NCBI GenBank assembly: GCA_013115125.1
Contig: JABANN010000421.1
Coordinates: 1 to 30,333 of the forward strand
Reading direction: 5' to 3'
DNA: 30,333 nucleotides
DNA from: Perkinsus olseni
Taxonomy: Eukaryota; Perkinsozoa; Perkinsida
Positions within the stretch are counted from its first letter, which is position 1. The number at the start of each line of letters is the position of its first letter. The position numbers and the translations under genes are program-made. Below the pieces are notes generated by a model that saw only the letters and a list, made by a program, of their open reading frames with translations, made no database searches and had not been told where the DNA came from. This document shows positions 19,312 to 27,569 of this stretch, piece by piece.

Positions 19312-20209
19312 ATGTCCCTGACGAGCATCTCCGAGGATGTTTCGGCACTGAGAAGTCTGGTGATAGAAGAGTTCAACGGGCTGAATAGGAAAGTTGAGGG
19401 CATCAACGTCAAGGTGACAAATGCTCTGGTTCCGTTCTGGCTAGCGGTAGCTCATCGAAGGCGAACAGAGGTCGGAGGGATTCTTTTGTGAGCACCGTAT
19501 CTTGTGTTCCGGACTTGACGGGTAAACCGAGGGCTCGGAAGTGGGTCTACTACTGTATAGTGTTCTTCTAGGGACTCCTATGAGAGCTGTGGAACCGTCT
19601 GCTGGCTCCGCTCCGATCACGTCAACTAAGAAGCGACGCCGCCTGGAGGTCCGCGGTGTTTTGCGGCTGCTGCTCATGACTTCATTTCCGAGATTTCAGG
19701 TGGATACGTATTTGATTGAGACGGACTTGACGGTGAAGCACGGTGGGAAGATACTGTGCGATCTGAAAGGAGTAAGAGTGATGATCTCAGTCTTCGGTCT
19801 GTGTGAGTACATAGTCCAACGCCGGCTGTTCCGGCTTAGCTAGACTCTTGCCGATGTGCTCTGTTAGAGACTCTCTGTGGCGTTGACATGCAGTGCAATT
19901 AGACGGTTCCTTAGGAAGCTTTCCTCGGGGATACATTCGAACGGAGGCTGTTCGAACAGGAGATTTTCGGTGGCATTCAGTCTTCAGTCACTTGCCCCTC
20001 CTCAGTTCTCGTTCTGGCCAAAAGGACTGCTCTCAAGCCAGCTCCGACAGCAGCTAAAGAAGGTTGCCCAGATCCGCGACCTCCTGACGGTGGCAGACGG
20101 TGATCTCTCTGTTCAAGGCGTATCGCCCGAGGGCAAATCTGTTGATCTCGACGATGGCGTCGCAGCGAACGCTGTCCGAGGCTATAGGCGACTCATCGTC
20201 AACTTGTGA
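19312..20209 (+). CDS. Unrecognised small multi-exon protein with a basic nuclear-type signal
   Basis: The ATG at 19312 opens phase-consistent exons 19312-19413, 19461-19521, 19572-19648 and 19700-19771, with introns of 47, 50 and 51 nt. They give MSLTSISEDVSALRSLVIEE, FNGLNRKVEGINVK, a serine-rich stretch, SAPITSTKKRRRLE (likely nuclear localisation signal) and VDTYLIETDLTVKHGGKILC before DLKG. The 3' end is ambiguous. An exon from 19915 to a stop at 20101-20103 keeps phase and makes 166 residues. Another frame that reads through LLSSQLRQQLKKVAQIRDLL to a stop at 20209 also looks coding. A stronger GTGAGT donor at about 19802 would give a third ending. The N-terminus may form a short coiled coil. 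No family recognised. Confidence 0.5.
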
Positions 20210-20749
20210 TGTACCATTGTGTAGCATGTCTCGAATGTAGCCTATCTGTTGCTGCTGATCGAGTCCAACTTGAAATTTTCAATAGCAGTAAATTTGTATG
20301 CTGTGGCTATTTGGTTTCACTGTCTCTTATCCCTTGAGCCACGACCCATAATCCACCCCCTTTTCTCTCCTATTTGTCGCTTGGTTTGGTTCAACAGTGC
20401 TCACACAGTAGTTACGTCCTAGGGGCGGTACTGACTCAGTGAGACAGTCTCGGTCTCATAGCCGTCTTACGGCCCGAGGTTCCCCAGCCGACCTCTATAC
20501 TTGAGCTGTAGCACTACCCAATGGTGACAAGCAGCAGTGGTTGAAGAAAGCGCGCGCCCCGCACCGCGCAAGATCATTTTGGAAGGTAAACTTCCAAGTG
20601 TTGCGCCCTCCCACACAATGCATATACTGTAGTCGTTCCGTTGGCTATAATTATTATCAGTAGGTGTATAATTTGAGGGTTCTCACGGGTATTGGCATAA
20701 TACCTACCTATTTCGCTCGAAGGCCTCAGGTTTGTATCTTGTTTCCACC
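20210..20749. other. Intergenic region upstream of the PPR gene
   Basis: 540 nt with no supported gene. It includes a pyrimidine-rich run near 20355-20395 (CCCCCTTTTCTCTCC) and ends with a strong start context, TCCACCATGG, at the PPR gene. Confidence 0.5.
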
Positions 20750-23700
20750 ATGGCGCCTGGTGGACAGGACGCCTCCGTAGCGCATGAAGAGCTTCTACGC
20801 AATATTGCACAGGTAGCTGAATCGCTTGCCCCCAAGTCGGGAACTCTGGCCTTTTGAACTCTGCACGGCTCGTTCGCAAGCGACCTTGAACGGCCTCATG
20901 AGGCTTAGAGGTGTTATCCGGCCCGCTCTCTTACGAATCGGCTGTAGTGCTAACGAGCTCAATGAGTGTATCCTCAGCTCGGTCTGGATATCCCAGAAGA
21001 CCTCCTTGTAAGCGTGACCAAGATATGCACGTCTAAGCACCAGTACAAGCAGGTGATTCTCCCATAAGAAACGAATCTTTCCTTCCGTGTTGAGCTCGAT
21101 CGACCTGTGTGACCTTGCCACTTTTTCAGTGTTTGTGGCTTCACCACAAGCTCTTGGAGTCACAGTTGGGGCTGCCACCGAGCCTGCATAAGACAATCAA
21201 TAGCTGTCTACTGTTCTGCGCTGGTACGGCGACGTAGGGGTGATAGAACCTGAGTCCAGAAATTACATGCTCAGTTGAAGCGAGAGATTTCTCACGCTGC
21301 GAGGCCTATTTTGAACGAATAAAAGCCGCGTCTCCTGACGGGCCAAGTGCTAAGGTATTACCGTGTTCCTGTCACTTCTAGCTATGCGGTGGCAATGGCA
21401 GGATTACGGTAATATGATGCGGTATTACGCGGCCATTGGAGAGTTCGAGAAGGCGCTGGGGATCCTTCAAAATATGGAGGGAGTCGTTCCCGATAACGTC
21501 ACGTAAGTATTCCCTTACGCGACTGGATGACGTGCTACACTAGGTGTAATACGGTACTGAGTGTATGTGTGAAGAACCAGCAACTGGCCATAGCCGACGC
21601 GATGCTGCACGAGTTGTCGAAGCCTCTTGATGAGGACGGCACGTGCGTGGCTGACGTTGTGACCTACAACACTGTCATGAAAGGGTAGTCTGATTTTCTC
21701 TGTTTTCTGCGGCACTGGCCGGTGGTGATCAGGTACGCCCGCCTAGGAGGCTTGGCTAGGTGTGATCACCTCATGAGTTTGATGGAGACTCAAGAGGTGA
21801 TCGCTGGATGAGATGGGCCTAGGACGAGCTGAGACCTCTGTCAGATTGCTCCAACAGCAGTTACCTACGGCATTCTCCTCGATTGCTGTATAAATGCTAA
21901 TGACATGCCCCGAGCGCAGAGGGTCTTCCAGGAGATACGCCAACATCAGACGGCGGAAGTCGGGGGAGTGGAGGGGAGCGCGGTTGGGTCTTCCGAGCAG
22001 GGCCGAAAAGGTCTTGGCCTCAACACGGTGGGTAGGCTTGTGTTGTTAACAGCGTCGATAATAGCTCATACCTGTTGCTGTATGGTTGTGTCCCTAGACT
22101 CGACACGTTTGGTAGCTAGTGATGCCAGGGTGTCGTCTCTCGTTCGAAGTGTCGTGCCTCAGGTTATGTACACAACCCTCATTAAAGGACATGCTAAGGC
22201 AGGGGACGTGGATGCTGCCATGAGCGTGTGAGTCCGCTGAAGCCGTAGCGGACTAAACACTTCGTCGTGTTTTAAGGCTGTTGCTGGTCTATGGCCAGCG
22301 AATTATTCGCTGCGAATACACTCATTCTGGAGTCGTAATCTTGTGCCGGCTTTTATTAGATACGAGGAGATGAAGATCTCCGGGGTAGCTCCGGATCTCA
22401 TAACATTCTCCATCCTCATCAAATCCAACTGCGATTCAGGTCGAGTTGGTATGAGCCTGGGATTACTAAGAGAGATGCTGGTGAGCCGCTCAGCTTACCC
22501 TGATTCTAATTGGCAAATCCTCAGGAAGCCGGTCACCAACCCGATGAGATTGTCTACAACAATCTCCTTCTCGGGTGTTGCGTCGTCGGTGTGAAGTTAA
22601 CGCCTCCGTTTGATGACAGGCGGAGCCTTGCGGCAGCAATACTCGAGGAGATGCAGCGAAGCAAGGTCGGGACCGGGAAACTTTTAAGTCCTCAGCCGGA
22701 GCAGCTGGCGTGCCTCTGCGGACAGTAGCGTCTGTTTGTTTCTACAGGTCTCTGGGTCGAGCGCGACATTTAGCATTCTTATGAAGGTGATTATAGCTAC
22801 AGCCGGTGATGCGTCGGATGATGGTGACGTTGTTCGAAGATATGATGCTGTTTTTGAGGAGTGCATCGATTTACTTGACGTATGATCTGAGGGCAAAAGC
22901 TCGGACCGTCGAAGGGTGTCCTTAGGTTCGGATGGAGAGGGACTACCAGGTTATTCCTGAGCTGAGGCTTTACACTCAGCTTGCGCAACAAACAGTGGGG
23001 AAGGCGGAATCGGGAGTCGTTCGAGATCGGTGCTATTCACAGATTCGCCAGCGCAATGGAGGAGTGACTCTGAGAGTCTGTGGCAGCATGATTGGTCGGC
23101 ATATGCGTAACCTACAGCCGAACCAACCCCAGCCAGTCGTTCCTAAGGGGACTGCCAGCACTCGTAGGGCGATGTCAGCTGTCGCCGGGGTCACTATCAC
23201 TTCTGAGATTGTAGGCAATTTGGCGCCGAAGAATAGGGTGGATGTGATAACGAGGCAAACGGTGCAGACCATATTGGCGAGCGCCACGACCTCTAACCTC
23301 CTTGAGACGACACTTCAGCTCTTGGAGCTCTTCATTAAATTCCGGGTAGTGTCGTCGGAGCCATAGCGAGGTTACTCCTGCTGTGGTGGCAGGTTGTCGA
23401 AGTCCCTGATGTCCGAGATGCTCTGACGGCGAAACTCGAGAGTATGTTGTCAAAGAAGAAACGAGGTGGAACTTACGTTCAAGAGATGAGACGAATAGTC
23501 GCGACCTACGGTTAGTTGTGTTCATAGACATATCCTGGCTCGGACGCTGTTCTTCCGTTGATAGCCTCGGAGCCGGAGCGGTACCTGGCTAGTACAACGG
23601 TGTTCCAACAAGTGGCTGAGGCTGCAAAGGATCCTAATGAGAGCGGTTGGAGGGTGACCCGAGCTCGAAGGAGGATTCCGAGTGATGGTATTCATGTCTC

Positions 23701-23812
23701 AAAGTCTCTCGGTGTCTTACTGAATTCGACAGATTCGTCGCAAACGACTCGCTCGGGTCGCAGACTTCCTCGCAGTAGGGGAAGTAGACGGACGCCACAG
23801 GAAAGCTCGTAG
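20750..23812 (+). CDS. Pentatricopeptide-repeat (PPR) protein, 15 exons
   Basis: PPR proteins bind organellar RNA and act in its processing, editing or translation. Exons: 20750-20812, 20978-21007, 21130-21223, 21275-21354, 21402-21502, 21544-21684, 21733-21796, 21845-22027, 22163-22227, 22360-22480, 22525-22665, 22748-22879, 22926-23345, 23393-23510 and 23565-23812. All joins keep phase and give 666 residues. Repeat signatures run across exon borders: TINSCLLFCAVEARDFSRCE, DYGNMMRYYAAIGEFEKALG, VTCNTVLSVCVKNQQLAIAD, VTYNTVMKGYARLGGLARCD, VTYGILLDCCINANDMPRAQ, MYTTLIKGHAKAGDVDAAMS, ITFSILIKSNCDSGRVGMSL, IVYNNLLLGCCVVGVKL and ATFSILMKVIIATAGDASDD. Exons 13-15 encode a non-PPR C-terminal region of about 260 residues ending in an Arg/Ser-rich tail. 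Exons 1-2 are the least certain. No clear targeting peptide is visible. Confidence 0.85.
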
Positions 23813-24327
23813 AGGAAGCCCCTCTGATAACAGCTGACTGGGGCCGTATTGATTGTATCTTGTACGGTGTCCTGTTCCGCGGAGTGTTTGTCCATGTAGC
23901 GATGTGCGCAACTTTATCCGGTGTCCATTCGGTAAAACTGTTTGGTTCAGTCATCATTGATGACGTTACCACGTTACCAGGCGAAGTTACAGTACGCGCA
24001 ATCTAAAGAGACAGTTTCGTGTCACCGGCATAGCTTTTTACCTAGAGCTCATATGGACCTGAAATTTCGGTTATGAGCTCTCCCAACATTGTTATATTGT
24101 TTAAACATGTCACCGATCGAATTGTCGTACAAAAAAATTTTTGGTGCATTTTTCACCCCTTCGCGCTTATCGTCAATCATGGAAATATGACATAGGTCAT
24201 CTGGCATCGTCCTGACATCGTGCTGTTCGGATACGAGAGGCGGGACAGTTGAACGGATGGCCAAAAATGGCAGGTGATCAACTTTGTTCACTCGTTGCAG
24301 TCCCGGAACTACCTACACTCTTCGGTG
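23813..24327. other. Intergenic region downstream of the PPR gene
   Basis: About 515 nt with no supported gene. A 10-bp inverted repeat with an 18-nt loop (AGAGCTCATA at 24044-24053, TATGAGCTCT at 24072-24081) is present. It could be a 3' end processing or termination structure, but it lies about 230 nt past the stop. Confidence 0.45.
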
Positions 24328-24488
24328 TACAGGGTGTTCCAATTCGTTATGCAAATCGTGAAAATTGAGATTTCACCGCTGAGAGGAAGTATTAAGATAT
24401 TAAACTTAGACAACATATGTATTTCGAAGAGATGTATACGTTTCATATATCGATCGGTGATTTGTATAACGAAGTGGAACATCCTGTA
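24328..24488. mobile_element. MITE of Tc1/mariner type
   Basis: A non-coding 157-bp element (24330-24486) flanked on both sides by TA, the target duplication of Tc1/mariner transposons. The 28-bp terminal inverted repeats match at 25 positions. The left end reads CAGGGTGTTCCAATTCGTTA then TGCAAATC. The right end, read on the other strand, is CAGGATGTTCCACTTCGTTA then TACAAATC. The CAGGGTGT start is common among Tc1/mariner-like ends. The interior is AT-rich and has no transposase, so movement would need an enzyme from elsewhere. Three differences between the ends suggest it is not brand new. Other copies are expected in the genome. Confidence 0.8.
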
Positions 24489-24551
24489 GGGCAAAGCAGG
24501 TTTCCTAGCGAAAGTTCCGCTCCCTGCTGTCTTGTTACCTGGGACTCCCGA

Positions 24552-24568
24552 ACTCCCAGGCTGGGAGT
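24552..24568. repeat. Odd-centred palindrome, 8-bp arms
   Basis: ACTCCCAG, a G, then CTGGGAGT. First of nine such palindromes in the 24.5-27.3 kb stretch. Confidence 0.9.
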
Positions 24569-24603
24569 AATAGGTAGTGGGAGCAAACATGCTCGAATGG
24601 CCA

Positions 24604-24622
24604 AACATGCAATTTGCATGTT
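24604..24622. repeat. Odd-centred palindrome, 9-bp arms
   Basis: AACATGCAA, a T, then TTGCATGTT. Its core TGCAATTTGCA recurs in the palindrome at 25153-25169. Confidence 0.9.
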
Positions 24623-24659
24623 CCGAAACATCCAGCGAAACATTCGGAGCGACACCTCC

Positions 24660-24683
24660 ATCTACGGGTCTCAACCCGTAGAT
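24660..24683. repeat. Hairpin, 10-bp arms, 4-nt loop
   Basis: ATCTACGGGT, loop CTCA, then ACCCGTAGAT. Perfect arms. No gene nearby. Confidence 0.9.
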
Positions 24684-24972
24684 TGAGTGTTCCGCTCCGC
24701 GTGAGCTGGGCGAGGCTTGGCCAGTATTTCTTGACCATTTCTGACAGAGAGGGAGGCGAAAAGAGGGCCACAAACCGGAAAAGTAGAAGTAAGCATTCCG
24801 AAATCCGGCTCGAAACCGGAGATCTCGGTGGCGCGAGAGCCGGGAAATGAGAGGAGAGGGGCAAGATAATGTATTCAAAGGCAGGAGAAAACGGGTATGG
24901 TGAGTGTATGCTGTGAAAAGAGCGTCTCACAAGCCTCGACAAGGAATGTCCGCACAGAACTGCATTGAGCCA
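24684..24972. other. Gene-poor spacer
   Basis: About 290 nt between the hairpin at 24660 and the first minisatellite-like unit. Purine-rich on the plus strand around 24745-24880. No gene seen. Confidence 0.4.
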
Positions 24973-25060
24973 CAGTGTCCAGTGCCCGGTGCTTGGTATG
25001 CCCGGTCACTGGTTACTGGTGAGAGTGTCTAGTGACTGCCAGTCACTGACTGATGACTGT
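24973..25060. repeat. Degenerate minisatellite-like units
   Basis: Sequence related to the 27-bp array at 25438-25696, starting CAGTGTCCAGTGCCCGGTGC, with further CACTGGT and GTGTCTAGTGA pieces. It contains an odd-centred palindrome at 25031-25047 (AGTGACTG-C-CAGTCACT). Confidence 0.6.
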
Positions 25061-25064
25061 TAGT

Positions 25065-25083
25065 GATCTACCAGCGGTAGATC
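25065..25083. repeat. Hairpin, 8-bp arms, 3-nt loop
   Basis: GATCTACC, loop AGC, then GGTAGATC. Perfect arms. Confidence 0.9.
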
Positions 25084-25152
25084 GACGCTAGCGAAATTCA
25101 CCGAGCAGAGGTTCAATCCCTGGCGAAGGGATCGGGCGCGCGTACCTATAGG

Positions 25153-25169
25153 TGATGCAATTTGCATCA
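25153..25169. repeat. Odd-centred palindrome, 8-bp arms
   Basis: TGATGCAA, a T, then TTGCATCA. It shares the TGCAATTTGCA core with the palindrome at 24604-24622. Confidence 0.9.
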
Positions 25170-25437
25170 TGCAAATAAGTGGTGCAAGCTAGGCTAGCAT
25201 GAATTAGTGAACCTACAGTGGGATTCGGTATTGGTGCGTTGGGGCAGAGTCCCGAAAGATGATCTGCGCTCAACCCAACCACTCCCTGGATGCGGAAGTA
25301 GGCCATAGAAATTCAGCCATCCACAGATTGTAGATGTGGAGGGGCTAGTTTTCAGTGACCTACTGGATAACCTCTTGCAACAACGACATGTTGTTGTCGG
25401 GCATCCACACCCCCAACCTCTGCGTCATGGGAATTTC

Positions 25438-25696
25438 GAGTGTCCAGCACCCGGTAACTGGTGGCAGTGTCCAGCGACCGGTGACTGGTGACTGGTGAGT
25501 CACCAGTGGTGACAGTGTCTAGTGTCTAGTGTCTAGCGTCTAGTGTCTAGTGCCTGGTGACAAATGACAGGTGACAGTATTCAGTGCCTGGTGACAGGTG
25601 ACAGTATCCAGCGCTCGGTGACTCGTGACGTTTTCTACTGACTGGTGATTGGTGACAGTGTCCGGAGGCTGGGCTCCAGCCTTCGGTGACTGGTGA
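25438..25696. repeat. 27-bp minisatellite, about seven copies, some expanded
   Basis: The unit is close to CAGTGTCCAGCGACCGGTGA then CTGGTGA. Exactly 27-bp copies lie at 25438-25464, 25465-25491, 25575-25601, 25602-25628 and 25629-25655. Other copies are longer. The one at 25513-25560 holds five tandem GTGTCTA 7-mers (25515-25549, one with a C). The one at 25656-25696 holds a 14-nt insert that makes the hairpin AGGCTGG-GCT-CCAGCCT. At 25491-25507 there is an odd-centred palindrome, ACTGGTGA-G-TCACCAGT. Copies differ enough that the array is not freshly expanded. Confidence 0.85.
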
Positions 25697-25776
25697 CCGT
25701 GCTCTCTGATTACTGCACGATGAAGATCTGCGCCGCTAATATTCGGCTCCTCAGTTTCTGGGTGTTACGCATATGA

Positions 25777-25848
25777 GACACTTTAGCTTAGTGGTAGAGC
25801 GTCTGCTTCGTAAGCAGAAGGTCGTCAATTTAATCCTGGCAAGTGGCT
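25777..25848 (+). pseudogene. tRNA-Thr(CGU)-like gene, probably decayed
   Basis: Cloverleaf order is clear: A-box TAGCTTAGTGG, a perfect five-pair anticodon stem (TCTGC/GCAGA) with loop TTCGTAA giving anticodon CGT (threonine) at 25809-25811, and a seven-base acceptor arm. It has defects. The second acceptor pair is A-G. The last T-stem pair is A-C. The T-loop reads TTTAATC, so the invariant C56 is lost and the internal B-box is damaged. No CCA is encoded, as normal for eukaryotes. It could be a tRNA pseudogene or the head of a tRNA-derived repeat; a working but diverged gene is less likely. Confidence 0.7.
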
Positions 25849-26185
25849 GGAGTGTTTGCCGAGATCACACTACTTTCTGATGACTGTAGGAGGAAGACGG
25901 TCGCGTCCCTGCGGAGACGCGTGGGTCGCGCCGCCAGGCCTCGCTTTTCGTTTTCAGCCACCCTCCCTGAACCCTGCAAAACCGAGAGTGTGGGTGAGCT
26001 CGTCACCATCCAAAGGATGGGGCGGGCTGGACGTGTCTAGTTGCCGTTACCAGGACAAGGTGCTTGGTCGAATACTCGGCTTTCATGGGCATGCAAGTCC
26101 GTGATCGCATGGGTTTCGGCGGTTCCGAGAGCTCTCCCACGGAACTGCGCTTGCCTCAGGTTCCGGCACTCGCACGCCCCACGGT

Positions 26186-26206
26186 GGGGGTGGGGCCCCC
26201 ACCCCC
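26186..26206. repeat. Odd-centred palindrome, 10-bp arms, low complexity
   Basis: GGGGGTGGGG, a C, then CCCCACCCCC. The arms are nearly homopolymeric, so chance is more likely here than for the others. The G-rich strand could also form a G-quadruplex. Confidence 0.85.
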
Positions 26207-26529
26207 CTCCCCACACTCAGTGGTTCCATGGAATACGTGGTGCCTGTGACAGTCGCTGGTAACTGCGACTGATCCCCGGTGACTGTTGATAGTTCCTGAT
26301 GGTAACTGGCAAGATACACATAACGCATCATAGGTTAGTTTGCATCGCCTTCATCACTGTTATTGCTTAGTCATTGCGTACTTCAAGTCTGGCCGCCGAC
26401 TCGCTCACCTCAGCCTACACTTTCCCGCCCTCAGTCGATAACTCGACTCGCCCACCCTTGGCTGCAAACCGGATCATTGAACTATGATGTGTAACCTACA
26501 CACCCACTAATGGGTATACCATTGCATAC

Positions 26530-26544
26530 TCTAGAGCCTCTAGA
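26530..26544. repeat. Odd-centred palindrome, 7-bp arms
   Basis: TCTAGAG, a C, then CTCTAGA. Confidence 0.85.
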
Positions 26545-27128
26545 CTAAAGAACAGATCAAATGGTTGAATGAAGCCAGCCAATTGGGCGGCAGTGGGTGG
26601 GTTAAAAAAGGTAGGAACGAAGTGGAATCAACTAATAGGCGACAGTCAAACACCATCACATCCCGTAGCTAGTAAACCATAGGCCGACATGCATCATCTT
26701 GCCGACTTGACTTTCCTCATCAGAGCAGCTGGATGTACCGTTATACTTGTATTCTCATTCTGTTAGATATCATTCCCTTTAACAAGTTACGTTCTGGTCA
26801 GTGTTATGAAGTTAAGTTGAGGTGATGTGTGGTCTTAAATGGTTCACGAGTGATAATGCTCAACCTTTTTCCGGCTGAGTTATCGTCGTCATTGAATGCC
26901 GTCATTGAACCCACTCAGGCAATACTATTCTTCTCGTAGAGGTGCTTCTATTGCATTACCCTGAACGACTTCCTTGTCGCTCGCTTGACTACGAGTAAGA
27001 GGCACACAGATGCTATTAACTCACCGTGGAAGCAGCTCTCCAACTGCGTCTACACTTCACGTATTGCCCTTCGCGATGTCTGCTCAGCCTGCGGACGAGT
27101 GGCTCAGCGCCACCTACTATGGTTCCGG

Positions 27129-27145
27129 ACTCCGGTAACCGGAGT
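27129..27145. repeat. Odd-centred palindrome, 8-bp arms
   Basis: ACTCCGGT, an A, then ACCGGAGT. Confidence 0.9.
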
Positions 27146-27223
27146 TGAGATCTGATCTTAATTCCAGTCCGGCTCAGACCAAGGGTTTTGGCAAGCAACC
27201 TGAGTTTCCCGCTTGATACCCTC

Positions 27224-27244
27224 CCAGTGGGAGGCTCCCACTGG
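27224..27244. repeat. Odd-centred palindrome, 10-bp arms
   Basis: CCAGTGGGAG, a G, then CTCCCACTGG. Complex sequence with ten perfect pairs, so chance is unlikely. Confidence 0.9.
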
Positions 27245-27569
27245 CTTCATCCCATCCCAATGCAGACCTTCAGTTTGAAGAGTCGGGACACACGGCTCGC
27301 TCCACCAAGCTCGCGTACAGTGAGCTAGCATTATCCCGGAATGCGCTGCGTCCATTCAATTCCTGGATTTTCATATACCGCCGGTCCTCCCAGTATAAAG
27401 GTTCGATCTCCCTTATGGCTGGGCCTATCTCAAATGTAACCTCTCATAGGCTTGATGGTCACCATCGGTGATTCACCAGCTGGTGACAACGGCGACGAGA
27501 CCGGCTGACGCCCGCGCCACGGATTCAGTCTGGGACAACTTGTCCCGTGACTATTTCCGCCCAGTAAAC

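Larger units (their letters stand above)
25849..27569. other. Gene-poor region with palindromes and scattered repeat fragments
   Basis: 1.7 kb without a supported gene. It holds odd-centred palindromes at 26186-26206 (10-bp arms, G/C run), 26530-26544, 27129-27145 and 27224-27244. Fragments near 26240-26310 and 27455-27490 resemble the GGTGACTGG minisatellite unit. A B-box-like GGTTCGATCTCC lies near 27391, but no tRNA fold fits around it. Short open frames at 25843-26262 are G/C-rich and not family-like. Confidence 0.5.

Noticed and set aside
20574-20879. 101-codon minus-strand frame
   Set aside because: It overlaps the PPR first exon and its upstream region, with no recognisable product and no splice support.
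20795-21196. 133-codon minus-strand open frame
   Set aside because: It lies opposite exons 2-3 and introns of the PPR gene, whose phases join well. Product not recognisable.
25100-25130. Possible tRNA remnant from GGTTCAATCCC
   Set aside because: Only three of five T-stem pairs form and no A-box lies at the right distance upstream.
25515-25549. CRISPR-like direct repeats
   Set aside because: The 7-mer copies abut without spacers and sit inside a minisatellite unit of a eukaryotic genome. This is simple tandem expansion.
25843-26262. Overlapping short plus-strand frames (60-80 codons)
   Set aside because: G/C-rich sequence favours chance frames. Products are Pro/Arg-rich without motifs, and the frames begin within the tRNA-like gene.
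27380-27425. Possible tRNA from a B-box-like GGTTCGATCTCC
   Set aside because: The surrounding bases do not form a T-stem, anticodon arm or acceptor stem.
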